Source of the DNA: Deltaproteobacteria bacterium | Lineage (GTDB): Bacteria > Desulfobacterota > Binatia > UBA1149 > CAITLU01 | Direction: 5' to 3' | Assembly: GCA_016218925.1 (NCBI GenBank) | Contig: JACRCR010000142.1 | Span: 1-36,495, forward strand | DNA: 36,495 bases | Part shown: piece by piece, positions 1 to 8,342 of the stretch | Layout of the letters: each line of letters begins with the position of its first letter | How positions within the stretch are numbered: the first letter of the stretch is position 1 | Notes under the pieces: generated by a model | What the model saw: only the letters and a program-made list of their open reading frames with translations | What the model was told of the DNA's origin: nothing | The model's database searches: none | Made by a program: the position numbers and the translations under genes

Positions 1-136
1 CGGGCGACTCGTCTGGGCTTGGCGACTTGGCGGAGGCGCGGGGGCCTTGGGCGGGTCTGCGGTTGACGCAATCTCCAAGGGTCAGACACGAACAAAACAC
101 GGAAACGGCAAGGGTGATCCTTCCGGGCAGGCCGCT
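1..136 (+). repeat. Dispersed repeat, copy 1 (truncated by window edge)
   Basis: Positions 1-136 match 7264-7404 along their whole length, with the block around the shared run gcgggggccttgggcggg nearly identical, then a more diverged middle and a conserved end (gatccttccgggcaggcc at 116-133). The end part recurs inverted at 3315-3368 and as a short core at 8311-8342. Copies differ by single-base insertions and deletions, so the unit is not constrained as protein. I do not recognise the family. The left boundary may lie outside the window. Confidence 0.75.
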
Positions 137-416
137 TATTCTGCTCAGCCCCTACGTCGAGGCTGAGCCCGGCACGGTTTCCGTCCGGAAACCGCGCGAT
201 TTGGACCCGCGCTGGCCTTATCGGAACGATCGTTGGCCACAATTGACACACATGTGGCCGGAGATCTTCCATGCCGCATGTTTGGGGGCTATAAGCGTTC
301 GGCCGGAATGGGGCAGCGCTGGGAGTCCGGACCAACAGCGATCGCGTGTTCGCAGACCAGCGGGCGCGCACGCATCCATTGAACGACACGACTCATAGAG
401 AGGAGGAATAAGGAGA

Positions 417-1166
417 ATGCAAAAGAGAGTCTTGGGGAAGGCCGCTTTCGTGACGGCCGCGTTTCTCACGGTTAGCGGAGGCATCGGCTGCGGCTTCGTG
501 GCCAGTGTGCCGTGGATCCGCAGCGCCAGCGTCAACCATGTCGTCAACATCGGCGACTCGATCTTCGCGCTGTCGGGCAAGATCCAGGACTACCTGCACT
601 CGTACTCGGGCAAGACGTTCCGCCGTTACGCAACCTCGGGCGCAGAGCTCAAGGGCGGCGACCTGATCGCACCTTCGGTGGTCAATCAGTTCGCGATCGC
701 GCGCGCAGACAACTCGAACATCAAGACGGTCCTCATGGACGGCGGCGGCAACGACATCCTGCTCCCTGTGCTGACCCTCTTCGACTGGTACAACTGCAAG
801 AAGGACTGGTGGGAAAGCAGTCTTTCGACCTCGTGCAAGAACCTCATCAACGACATCTATGTCGATGGGGTGAACCACTTGAACGAGATGCGTGCGCGCG
901 GCGTCACCAAGGTCCTGTACCTCGGGTACTACTACACCAAGGACAGCCTCATCTCGGGCAACCTGTCTGCCCTCAGACAGGCGATCGACTACGGCGACGG
1001 CAAGTTTGCAACGGCGTGTGCGAACTCGCTTCTCAGCTGTACCTTCATCGACCCGCGCAGCTCTGTGAAGTCGGCAGACATCATTGCTGACGGCATCCAC
1101 CCGGCGACTTCCGGATCGCTGAAGATCGCGAATCTGATCTGGCCTCACCTGCAGCCTCGCCTGTAA
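417..1166 (+). CDS. Secreted SGNH/GDSL-family hydrolase
   Basis: A 249-residue exported esterase/lipase-type hydrolase of the SGNH fold. Residues 1-30 form a signal peptide (basic start, hydrophobic core at 9-22). Family blocks are visible: G46-D47-S48 carries the nucleophile serine, S74-G75 fits block II, G110-G111-N112-D113 is the block III GxND, and D225-G226-I227-H228 is the DxxH of block V, so the catalytic set looks complete. Four cysteines in the second half (127, 140, 201, 208) could form disulfides outside the cytoplasm. A strong purine-rich ribosome site (gaggaggaataaggag) immediately precedes the ATG. The next gene, 97 bases downstream, encodes a foldase-like helical protein that may be its partner. 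Substrate cannot be read from sequence; lipid ester or polysaccharide O-acetyl are both possible. Confidence 0.85.
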   Translation: MQKRVLGKAAFVTAAFLTVSGGIGCGFVASVPWIRSASVNHVVNIGDSIFALSGKIQDYLHSYSGKTFRRYATSGAELKGGDLIAPSVVNQFAIARADNSNIKTVLMDGGGNDILLPVLTLFDWYNCKKDWWESSLSTSCKNLINDIYVDGVNHLNEMRARGVTKVLYLGYYYTKDSLISGNLSALRQAIDYGDGKFATACANSLLSCTFIDPRSSVKSADIIADGIHPATSGSLKIANLIWPHLQPRL

Positions 1167-1263
1167 GGCAAGCGCTGTCTCGCTCGAGAGGTGCGCGGGG
1201 ACCGGCTTCGGTCTCCGCGCACCGCGCTCGCACCGCCGGCGGCGGCGCGCAATAATCCCGTAC

Positions 1264-2322
1264 ATGAATCGCAAACGCGTCTTGGCGCTGCTCTTCGCTG
1301 CGTCGCTCCTGGTGACGATGGCAGTAGTCTTTCTGCTGCAGTCGGACGACCCACGGATGGACGTGACGGCGGGCGGCGTCGCCGAGCTTGCGGAAGGCGA
1401 TCAGCCCCAGGTCGCCGGTAGCCGCGAGCGGCGTGGCGCATCGCCACGCCGCGCCGAGGAAGACGACGAGCTCGAACAGAAGCTCGTGATGATGCTTCTA
1501 CACCTCTACGGCGACCGGATCTCCAGCACGTCGGTGCAGATCCTGATGGCCCAGATTCGCACGCAGGTGATGACGCTGTTCCCGGGCGACTGGTCGAGCC
1601 GCTTCCGGAGGATTCTCGAAGCGGCGTTTCCGGGTTACTCCGCACAAATCCTCGCGACGCTCGCGAACGTGGACTCCTTCGACCGTTGGCTTGCCGCGAA
1701 CGACGAGGAGCTGGCGGTGCTCACGCCCGAGGAACGCGAGGAAGCTGTGCTCGCGAAGAAGGAAGAGCTCTTCGGGGAGCAGGCCGTCGAGGAGCTCGAA
1801 GCCGAGGCTCGCGCGTCCCAACAGCGCGAGCAAGCCATGGGCGAGACCATTCGCAGCCTCGAAGAGTCCGACGACACCACGCTCGACGAGAAGCTCGACG
1901 TCTTCAAGGATGCCCTGCACGAGAATCTCGGCGACGGGCCGGCGGCACTCGCACTCGAGAACGGCAGCGTCCTCGCCCAGGCGTTCTTCGGGCTCGATTC
2001 CGTCAGCCGACAGCTCGCCGCGCTCGATCCCGCGGCGCGCCAGGAGAGGATCAACGACATCCGCCGTGAGTTCGGCTACGACGAGGAGCAGATCGCGGAG
2101 CTCGAAAAGGACGACCGCGAGCGCGAGGCGGACTGGCAGAACGGGTTCAAGTACATGGACGAGCGCCGCTCGCTCGAGAGCAGTTACTCGGGCGCGCAGC
2201 TCGAACAGCAGCTCGCCTCGCTCAGGCAGCGCTACTTCGGCGATGAAGCCCGGACGATCGAGCTCGAGGAGAGAGACGGGTTCTTTCGCTTCGAGCGGCC
2301 TCGTTTGTATGGGCGCAACTGA
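1264..2322 (+). CDS. Membrane-anchored helical protein resembling lipase secretion chaperone (Lif/LimK)
   Basis: A 352-residue protein with one N-terminal membrane segment (about 6-25), a low-complexity, charged linker (about 30-75) and then an almost wholly alpha-helical, acidic and arginine-rich body. This layout (inner-membrane anchor, variable linker, extended helical periplasmic domain) and phrases such as LFGEQA (about 174) and RYFGDEA (about 326) recall the steric lipase foldases. I do not see the RxxFDY signature of classical foldases, so assignment to the family is tentative. It follows the secreted SGNH hydrolase on the same strand by 97 bases, the arrangement expected of a lipase and its foldase. 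Alternative: an unrelated coiled-coil membrane protein. Confidence 0.55.
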   Translation: MNRKRVLALLFAASLLVTMAVVFLLQSDDPRMDVTAGGVAELAEGDQPQVAGSRERRGASPRRAEEDDELEQKLVMMLLHLYGDRISSTSVQILMAQIRTQVMTLFPGDWSSRFRRILEAAFPGYSAQILATLANVDSFDRWLAANDEELAVLTPEEREEAVLAKKEELFGEQAVEELEAEARASQQREQAMGETIRSLEESDDTTLDEKLDVFKDALHENLGDGPAALALENGSVLAQAFFGLDSVSRQLAALDPAARQERINDIRREFGYDEEQIAELEKDDREREADWQNGFKYMDERRSLESSYSGAQLEQQLASLRQRYFGDEARTIELEERDGFFRFERPRLYGRN

Positions 2323-2760
2323 CGCTGAGACTGCCGAAGCACGCGGAGTAACGCGATGAGTCCAGCGCATGCGACCGGACGTGCCGCCAATGCCAAGTCG
2401 GCTAGTTGGGGCGCGGCGCCAGTTGGGGTGGCCGAACGGCTCGGGGGACTTGCTCCGTAGATTTCCAACGTGAACGGGCAATAATTCTACGAGTACTCGA
2501 CAAACCGTCCACGGAGAGGACCCGGGAGCCGGGCGCACGCACTGGCCGACGACTTTTCCCGGTCTCGGCCCGACTGACGACGTTTCCGCCCGATCCGCAG
2601 TGACGCCCGTGCCGGCGTCAGCCGACCACCCCGCGACGTTGCTACCAACGAAATTCGCGCTACGTCAGGCAGCCACGCCCCGCACCACGTTCCCGGGAAG
2701 CTCGTGGCACCGTTCACACCACGCCGCCCTGTTCACCTTCAGTCGCCGCGCCCGTGCCGC

Positions 2761-2994
2761 TCATCTGCCCGCGTCCAGCTTCGCCGGGATCTCCGCTCCC
2801 CTGCCGGAGTAGATCTCATCGGGCGTCTGTCCGGAAAACGCGACATGGGGAATCGTCGCGTTGTATTCGGTAACGTAGAACTCGACGTACCGGCGAACCG
2901 CCGCGGCCGGGTCGAGTCGACGCAAGAACAACCACTGATGCTTCAGCCCGCTCCAGAACGCCTCGACCCACTACCCATTCAGTATCTGATGACG
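2761..2994 (-). pseudogene. Transposase fragment, C-terminal end of an rve-type integrase core
   Basis: Reading the minus strand from 2970 to the stop at 2761 gives WVEAFWSGLKHQWLFL, then a hydrophobic/tyrosine-rich block and SGQTPDEIYSG. This is the end of the DDE integrase core seen in IS3/IS481-like transposases, with the final catalytic glutamate in VEAFW. An in-frame TAG (2971-2973) separates it from a short upstream continuation (RHQILNG), and the first two catalytic aspartates are missing. The piece is a dead remnant; no terminal inverted repeats were found around it. Confidence 0.75.
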
Positions 2995-3314
2995 CCAGCG
3001 AGCGAACGACGGTCACGCGGGAGCGTCATCCATTCGAGGGACACAGCCTCTAGATCGTTGAACGTCTCCGCCACAATGGCGAGCCCCATCTCTTCGTAAA
3101 GCTCTCCGATGGTTCGCGTTTGCTCGTTCCAGCCAACCGGACGACTGCCATCGCAGCTATGGCTGGGGCGTCGGCGCCAGTCGATGCACTTGGTCCTACA
3201 AGCGCGCCGAAGGCAATTGCGCCGCTCGAGTTGCTGTTCAGGGCACACATCCTCGTGGATTCTCTGCTGCGTCGGGCGGCAACGTGGTCGGCCGCAGTGC
3301 CTATAGGAAGAACA

Positions 3315-3368
3315 AGCGGGCTGCTCGGAAGGATCACCCTGCCGTTTGCGTGCTTTGTTCGTGTCGGA
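3315..3368 (-). repeat. Dispersed repeat, copy 2 (inverted, right part only)
   Basis: The reverse complement of this segment matches positions 83-136 of copy 1: both contain cacgaacaaa, then a short variable block, aacggc, agggtgatccttcc and a final cccgct/gccgct. One base is missing relative to copy 1. The left 80 bases of the long copies are not found here. Confidence 0.65.
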
Positions 3369-3917
3369 GTGAGCCCCAAACTCAGACACGAGCAAGGAGG
3401 GAAAGTGGCAGAGGAGTCCTTTCGGCGCAGGCCACCACAACCCGGCGCACCGGATCCGGAATACGCGCGGTTCGCCCGCGCTTGCCAAGGGATCGCACGG
3501 CCAGCGCCGCGCGTTGCTTCAGGGAATTCTCCATCGTCGGTCAACCTCCATCCGATTCGGTGGCCCGACGATACGCGCAAATCATTCACGCGGGCAGGGG
3601 GGCAGGGCGAGCATGTACGATCGATGACGTGACCGTATGGGGTGTTGTCGAATGGTAGCTGCCGCGCCTGCTGGCGGAGGTTGACGCCCTGTTACAACGA
3701 GAAAGCGAGGATCCTTGACACTTTCCGCGTTTGGCTCTCGGCCTCGCGATTTTCGCGCCGGCTCAGCCTTGCAGCGACTGCGCGTAGGGAGAAGCAATGG
3801 CCTATTCGCGATGCGCTTGCGCCGTTGTTCGGTCCTGGAGACGACTCGACAGCAAACTTTCAGCACGCCGCCGAAGTAAGACCGACACAGTTGACGAGAC
3901 GCACCTGCCGCCGCCCC

Positions 3918-4280
3918 CGGGCCATCCGCGCTGACTACGCTGGCCGTCGCATCGTGGCGGTCTTCGAGCCTCGCTCCAACAGCAGCCGCCGCGCGGTGTT
4001 TCAGCAGGACTACGCCCGCGCGCTACGCGCAGCCGACCTGGTCGTGCTGAGCGCGGTGTATCGCAAGGAGAACGATGCTGTGGCCGAGAGCGAGATGCTT
4101 TCGACGGATCGCCTCGTGGCCGATCTCGGTAGCGCCGGAGCGGCGGCGTGGTCGGCGGCGGGGCCCGACGAGATTCTCGAGCGGCTGGTTCCGCAGCTGC
4201 GCAGCGGCGACGTGGTGCTGTGCATGTCGAACGGGGCGTTCGGTAATCTGCCGCGAAGGATCGTGGCGGCGCTGTCGTAG
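3918..4280 (+). pseudogene. mpl: 3' fragment of mpl (UDP-MurNAc:tripeptide ligase)
   Basis: The last 120 codons of an open frame match the C-terminal domain of Mpl, the ligase that re-attaches recycled murein tripeptide to UDP-MurNAc. Diagnostic phrases are AVFEPRSNSSRR, FQQDYARAL, YRKENDAV, EMLSTDRLVADL and GDVVLCMSNGAFG, ending at the usual Mpl C-terminus. The intact enzyme has about 450 residues; the ATP-binding P-loop and Mur central domain are absent, and sequence upstream of codon RAIRADYAG has no Mpl character. The frame itself is undamaged over the fragment, so truncation is probably recent. Expression as a free C-terminal domain is possible but unlikely, as no start with a ribosome site is evident. 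Confidence 0.85.
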
Positions 4281-4553
4281 GGTCGCGGATCGCCGGTGTG
4301 GGGCGAACGGCGTCGATCACTGTGACCGAGTCCACATTCATGCCAGCTGCGTTATAGACCGGTGGTGGCAGACGAGCGGGCGCGTCGGCGATGGGGCCAA
4401 AGCCGCGTGATCGAACGTCGTGAGTAGATCGAGACGAGCCCCCGGCAGGTCGCATACCTGGAAGACGGACTAATCCCGCGTTGACATGCCCTTACGGCGC
4501 CACCTACAAGCAGCTCGACTGCGTATCTTGCCGCTTTGCCAGCGAGGAATGTG

Positions 4554-7082
4554 ATGAAACGATTTGGCTCGTCATGGCTTGCGGCGTTGGCGCTCGCGCT
4601 GACGCTACCTACGGGTGCCGCAGCGAGGCCAGCCAACGACGATTTTGGCCGCGCGGCGGTGGTCGATGCTCTCCCCTACATCGACACCAAAGACACTACC
4701 GACGCGACCGGACAGCCTCACGAGCGTTCCCTCAGTTGGTCGTGGTGCGGCGAAATTTCGCAGTCGGTCTGGTACGCGTACACGCCTGCGGTGAACGGGT
4801 TCGTGACGGCGAGTGTCTACGAATCCCTCTATCTTGAAGCCTATGGCGGGCGACGGCTCGGCGGGTTGGAGACTGTCGCATGCGGTGACGACAGTGACTC
4901 ATACGGCACGGCCAAGATCAGGAGCTTGCCGGTCGTAGCCGGCACGACCTACTACTTCCGGGTTGGCGGCGGTGGTGTGCTGAGGTTCCGCCTGAGAAGC
5001 GCCGCGCCGCCGGCCAACGACAACTTCAGCGCCGCTTCGGTCGTCGATACGTTCCCCTTCACGGACAGGGAGGACCTCCGGGACGCGACGAGCGAGCCCG
5101 GTGTGCCGGGATTGGACGATCGTACGATATGGTACGCATATACGGCTACGGCCGACGGCGTGGTGCAGGCGGACACATTCGGGAGCGAATTCTACAGCCG
5201 CGTAGCGGCGTACACGGGCTCCGACCTAGGCTCGCTCACGCGCATCGCGTTCGACGACCGGTGGGCGATGGTCGTCATTCCGGTGGTCGGCGGCACTACG
5301 TACTACTTCCAAGTCGGTGGGTGGAGTAACTACGGCACCCTTGGCTCGACGTTCAACCTCGGCCCGCCGCTGCCGGTACCTCCCAACGATGATTTTGCCG
5401 CCGCTGCGGTCGTCCCGGCGCTACCCTACGCAGACACGCACAACACGATCAGAGCGACGAACGAGGTCGGCGAGCCTTCGTTGTGCGGGGGCATATACAA
5501 CAGCGTGTGGTACGCGTACACGGCGACAAGCGACGGTTTCGTCAGAGCGAGCACGCGAACCCCCTTTCTTGGCACGGTTGCCGTCTACACGGGCCCTGAC
5601 CTCGCCTCGTTGGCACCAGGAGGCTGCCGCGATTGGCACTACGAAGACAGCAGTGCCGTCGGGCTGACCGTTGCGGTGACCGCAGGTACTACCTACTATT
5701 TCCAAGTTGGCGGCAGCGCATTGGCCGACTACTATGGTCTCGGCTATGCGGGCACACTGGACTTTCAGCTTACGCAAGGGCATTCGCCTAACGACGACTT
5801 CGCCGATGCCGCGATCGTTACGGCTCTGCCATACACCGATACGGAATACACCCCAGGCGCTACCTTTGAAGTGGATGAGCCCTCATCGTGTACCGAGCCC
5901 AGCGGCTCGAAGAGCGTCTGGTACGCATACACGCCTTCGCAAGACGGATTGCTCGCGGCCGACACGTGGGGAGGCGGCGGCAATCGCGGGTTAGCAGTCT
6001 ACACTGGGTCGAGCCTGGACTCGCTTACGAATATCGCGTGCTCGGATCAGGCTTCCAAAGTCATCTTTCCCGTAACGGCAGGTACCGCCTACTACTTCCA
6101 GATCGACGGTTACCACGTCTCGAACCCTGCTCTGTATTTTCATCTGGACGTAGCGCCGCCACGGCCGGTCAACGACGATTTCGCCGATATGCTGATCGTT
6201 CCTGCCGTCCCGTACCTGGACGTGCAGAACACCACGGCCGCCACCGATGAGATCGGCGAGCCGTCCGAGTGCGGACGGGTTTCCGGCGCTGTCTGGTACG
6301 CGTACACGGCCACTACGGATGGACATCTGCAGGCACGAACTGGCGCAAGCGTTGACGTCTCGGGCGCTGGCGTTGTCGTCTACACAGGCGCCAACCTCGC
6401 TTCGCTGTCGCTGCTCGCATGCGCCGAAAGAGTCGCGGTTCACGCGAGCACTACCTACTATTTCCAGGTGTCCCGCGGCTGGCGAGACAGGGGCGAGGTG
6501 ACCTTCGTCCTGGAGGATGACCCGGATTACGACGGCGATGGCGTCGATGATGCGGTCGACAACTGCCCGGGCGTATCGAATTGGGACCAATACGACGTCG
6601 ATCGCGATGAGATCGGCGATGCATGTGACGATGCGGACATCGAGCTGCACCTGCGAACGGCTTGGCTCATGAGGCGACCGAAGGGTCTGTCGGCGATGGC
6701 AAGGGGCGAGCTGGCGCTGGTTTCGGTCGCAGGCGATCCGATCGCCAACACTGCGTACTTGGGACTCCGGGTCGAAGTATCCGACGCCGGCGCCGCGAGC
6801 GTCGCCTACTCCTTCGAGCCCGGCGAGTGCACTACCTCGCGCTCGGTCATCCGTTGTCGTGCTACCGATGACCGGGCGTGGGTGGAACTTACCCCGGATC
6901 CCCAAACGGCGGGACGTTTCGTGTTCGTCATCAAGATGAAGGAAGCGGCCGCCGGTGCCGCATCGTTTACCGGACCGGTCTCACTTCAAATTTCGCCGGC
7001 ACTCTGGAGCCCGCTCGTGGCTGCTCGCGTGGGCGAGGCGTCGATCTGCAACGTCTCGGCGCTGGGAATTCGCTGCCGCTGA
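4554..7082 (+). CDS. Secreted five-repeat beta-domain protein with TSP3 calcium segment
   Basis: An 842-residue exported protein. ATG 4554 is preferred over TTG 4536 because AGCGAGGA lies just upstream and the first residues then form a clean signal peptide (basic MKR, hydrophobic core, AAA cleavage region near 24). Five copies of a roughly 125-135 residue unit follow, each starting with NDDF or NDNF, then LPYxDT, a glutamate/cysteine turn (GEPSxCG), SVWYAYT, AVYTG and AGTTYYFQV. The unit resembles the jelly-roll pre-peptidase C-terminal type domains of secreted bacterial proteins. Residues about 655-695 hold a thrombospondin type 3 repeat (DYDGDGVDDAVDNCPG then DRDEIGDACDD), a calcium-binding stalk. 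A final beta-rich domain ends in two paired cysteines. No enzyme domain is visible, so adhesion or a surface/matrix role is the likeliest inference. It stands alone among remnants. Confidence 0.85.
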   Translation: MKRFGSSWLAALALALTLPTGAAARPANDDFGRAAVVDALPYIDTKDTTDATGQPHERSLSWSWCGEISQSVWYAYTPAVNGFVTASVYESLYLEAYGGRRLGGLETVACGDDSDSYGTAKIRSLPVVAGTTYYFRVGGGGVLRFRLRSAAPPANDNFSAASVVDTFPFTDREDLRDATSEPGVPGLDDRTIWYAYTATADGVVQADTFGSEFYSRVAAYTGSDLGSLTRIAFDDRWAMVVIPVVGGTTYYFQVGGWSNYGTLGSTFNLGPPLPVPPNDDFAAAAVVPALPYADTHNTIRATNEVGEPSLCGGIYNSVWYAYTATSDGFVRASTRTPFLGTVAVYTGPDLASLAPGGCRDWHYEDSSAVGLTVAVTAGTTYYFQVGGSALADYYGLGYAGTLDFQLTQGHSPNDDFADAAIVTALPYTDTEYTPGATFEVDEPSSCTEPSGSKSVWYAYTPSQDGLLAADTWGGGGNRGLAVYTGSSLDSLTNIACSDQASKVIFPVTAGTAYYFQIDGYHVSNPALYFHLDVAPPRPVNDDFADMLIVPAVPYLDVQNTTAATDEIGEPSECGRVSGAVWYAYTATTDGHLQARTGASVDVSGAGVVVYTGANLASLSLLACAERVAVHASTTYYFQVSRGWRDRGEVTFVLEDDPDYDGDGVDDAVDNCPGVSNWDQYDVDRDEIGDACDDADIELHLRTAWLMRRPKGLSAMARGELALVSVAGDPIANTAYLGLRVEVSDAGAASVAYSFEPGECTTSRSVIRCRATDDRAWVELTPDPQTAGRFVFVIKMKEAAAGAASFTGPVSLQISPALWSPLVAARVGEASICNVSALGIRCR
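4635..6515 (+). repeat. Five tandem coding repeats inside the secreted protein
   Basis: Repeat units begin at the AAC codon of the NDxF motif at 4635, 5016, 5385, 5790 and 6171, so the units span 381, 369, 405 and 381 bases with the last ending near 6515. The DNA of the units has diverged although the protein motifs are kept, which argues for old duplication under selection and not recent slippage. Confidence 0.85.
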
Positions 7083-7522
7083 GCGGGAGGTCGTGTCACG
7101 CGGCTCGTGAGTGACTGGCTCGCCGGTGCAATTCGAGCTGGAGACCGTGCTGGCATACGCGCTGACGCGCTCACTGCTGAGCTCTTGGCAGACGCAGCAC
7201 AGCGGCGAGCCCGCCGTGTTGCATCCGGTGGTAGCCCGCGCGCCGTCGCTGATGCACGGCGACGCGGGACTCGTCTGGGCTTGGTGACTTGGTGGCGGCG
7301 CGGGGGCCTTGGGCGGGTCTGCGGTTGACGCAATGTCCAAGACTCCGAGCACGAACGAAGAACTGGCGAACGCGGCAGGGGAGATCGTTCTGGGCAGGCC
7401 CCTTGAACCGCCCATCAGCCCCCCGTTGAAATGCCGACGGGCTGCGAGCACGGTCGATCCGGCCTTTGCCCCGGATGTCCCCAGGTGTACATTCGCAGGT
7501 GTAACTGAGGGAGGTACACTGA
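7083..7522. other. 440-base gene-free stretch holding repeat copy 3
   Basis: Between the secreted repeat protein and the toxin-antitoxin pair no frame has recognisable protein features. The central 141 bases are a copy of the dispersed repeat. A short plus-strand frame runs through the repeat (starting at 7333) but has no ribosome site and is not conserved in the other copies. Confidence 0.55.
7264..7404 (+). repeat. Dispersed repeat, copy 3 (full length)
   Basis: Matches 1-136 in the same orientation. The left 75 bases are almost identical (shared run tcgtctgggcttgg, then the GC-rich block and gcggttgacgcaat); the right part is more diverged but retains cacgaac, gcggcagggg and ctgggcaggcc in order. 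Together with copy 1 it brackets the 7-kb stretch containing the SGNH pair, the mpl fragment and the five-repeat protein. Confidence 0.75.
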
Positions 7523-7762
7523 GTGGGCACTGTGAGCCTCAAGCAAGCAAGAGAACGGCTGAGCCACCTGGTCGATGCCGCGGAGCGAGGAGAATCCGTC
7601 GTCATTACCCGGCGAGGGAAGAACGCGGCGAAACTCGGCCCGATGGAGAACGCCGCGCTGGAACGCCTTCCGGACCTGTCCGAGTTTCGGTCAACGCTGG
7701 GCGTACGCGGTAAGAAACTCTCACGGACCGTCGTCGCGCAGCGAAAAGCGGAGCGGTATTGA
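7523..7762 (+). CDS. Phd/YefM-family antitoxin
   Basis: A 79-residue protein with the Phd/YefM N-terminal DNA-binding pattern: VSLKQARERLSHLVDAAERG followed by ESVVITRRGKNAAKL, the dimerising fold that binds its own operator. The basic C-terminal tail (about 48-79) would be the toxin-neutralising segment. The GTG start at 7523 is preceded by GGGAGG at 7509-7514; a second GTG at 7532 is also possible. Its stop overlaps the toxin start by four bases, so the pair is translationally coupled. Autorepression of the operon is expected from the family. Confidence 0.85.
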   Translation: MGTVSLKQARERLSHLVDAAERGESVVITRRGKNAAKLGPMENAALERLPDLSEFRSTLGVRGKKLSRTVVAQRKAERY

Positions 7763-8184
7763 GCCACTACATCGATACGAGCGTGCTCGCGGCGTATTAC
7801 TGCCCGGAGCCGCTGAGCCTCGTCGTCGAGCAGGTGATCCGAAAACTAAACCGTCCGGCGCTGAGCGCGTTGGTCGAGCTGGAGTTGTATTCAGCTGTAT
7901 CTCTGAAGGTTCGCCAGCGAGAACTCGACCTCGCGGCAGCCAATCGAATTGTTTCCGAGCTGAGTATCCATCTGGCGGGTGGGCTCTACCGCACTGTGCT
8001 CATCGAGGCTCGCGAGTACGCGCTGGCGCGTGACTGGATCGGCAAGTTCTCGACTTCGTTGCGAGCACTCGACGCGCTGCATCTCGCGGCGGCTTTCGCC
8101 AATGACCTCGTCATCCTCACGGCGGACAAAGCTATGGCGAAGTCGGCCAAACACTTGGGAGTCAAACACCGCCTGCTGAGCTGA
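7759..8184 (+). CDS. PIN-domain toxin (VapC type)
   Basis: A 141-residue PIN-domain ribonuclease, the toxin of the pair. The four acidic metal-binding positions are present: D6 (YIDTS), E40/E42 in ALVELELYS, D105 (LRALDALHLA) and D123 (LTADKAM), so it is probably active. The family cleaves tRNA or rRNA; the target here cannot be predicted. It starts with TTG inside the antitoxin stop (TTGA overlap). The pair sits directly between a dispersed repeat copy and truncated genes, as expected for mobile or stabilising cargo. Confidence 0.88.
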   Translation: MSHYIDTSVLAAYYCPEPLSLVVEQVIRKLNRPALSALVELELYSAVSLKVRQRELDLAAANRIVSELSIHLAGGLYRTVLIEAREYALARDWIGKFSTSLRALDALHLAAAFANDLVILTADKAMAKSAKHLGVKHRLLS

Positions 8185-8201
8185 ACCGGAGGAGCCTCCC
8201 C

Positions 8202-8320
8202 ATGTTCAGCAAGACCGCCCACTTCCACTGGGACGGCCCGTTGTTGCTCGATCGGCAACTCACCAGCGACGAACGCCAAGTGGGGCGACGCCGCGCGCGA
8301 CTACGCTCAAGGCAAGCGGT
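8202..8320 (+). pseudogene. gcdH: 5' fragment of glutaryl-CoA dehydrogenase, frameshifted
   Basis: After a good ribosome site (ggagga at 8189-8194) an ATG at 8202 opens with HFHWDGPLLLDRQLTSDER, the characteristic N-terminus of glutaryl-CoA dehydrogenase, an FAD enzyme of lysine/tryptophan breakdown. After codon Q26 one extra base shifts the frame; the next frame continues GDAARDYAQGK as expected. The match then ends exactly where the dispersed-repeat core begins (8311-8342). About 40 of roughly 390 codons remain, so it cannot function. Start and ribosome site are intact, which suggests truncation by recombination and not slow decay. Confidence 0.8.
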
Positions 8321-8342
8321 GATCCTTCCGGGCAGGCCGCTA
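8311..8342 (+). repeat. Dispersed repeat, copy 4 (core only)
   Basis: Matches 107-136 with one inserted base: ggcaag, then ggtgatccttccgggcaggc and cgct. It lies precisely at the junction between the gcdH fragment (ending on the left) and the antisense ELWxxDGT fragment (ending on the right). Confidence 0.65.

Larger units (their letters stand above)
2323..3917. other. Long stretch without an intact gene
   Basis: About 1.6 kb in which no reading frame has convincing protein character. It contains a transposase fragment on the minus strand (2761-2994) and an inverted copy of the dispersed repeat (3315-3368). Open frames at 2979-3632 on both strands are short on recognisable motifs and are interrupted relative to each other. 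I read the stretch as decayed mobile-element DNA. Confidence 0.6.

Noticed and set aside
243..271. TTGACA at 243-248 as promoter of the SGNH gene
   Set aside because: No acceptable -10 box at 16-18 bases downstream.
4281..4359. Minus-strand phrase resembling a YVTN beta-propeller repeat (NVDSVTVIDA)
   Set aside because: Only about 25 residues, no second repeat and no start nearby; chance similarity cannot be excluded.
7333..7713. Plus-strand frame through repeat copy 3 as a small protein gene
   Set aside because: Not preserved in the other copies, no ribosome site, and it runs out of phase over the antitoxin gene.
1..8342. Repeat copies as integron attC sites
   Set aside because: No GTTRRRY/RYYYAAC boxes or extended palindrome in the copies, spacing is irregular, and genes lie on both strands.
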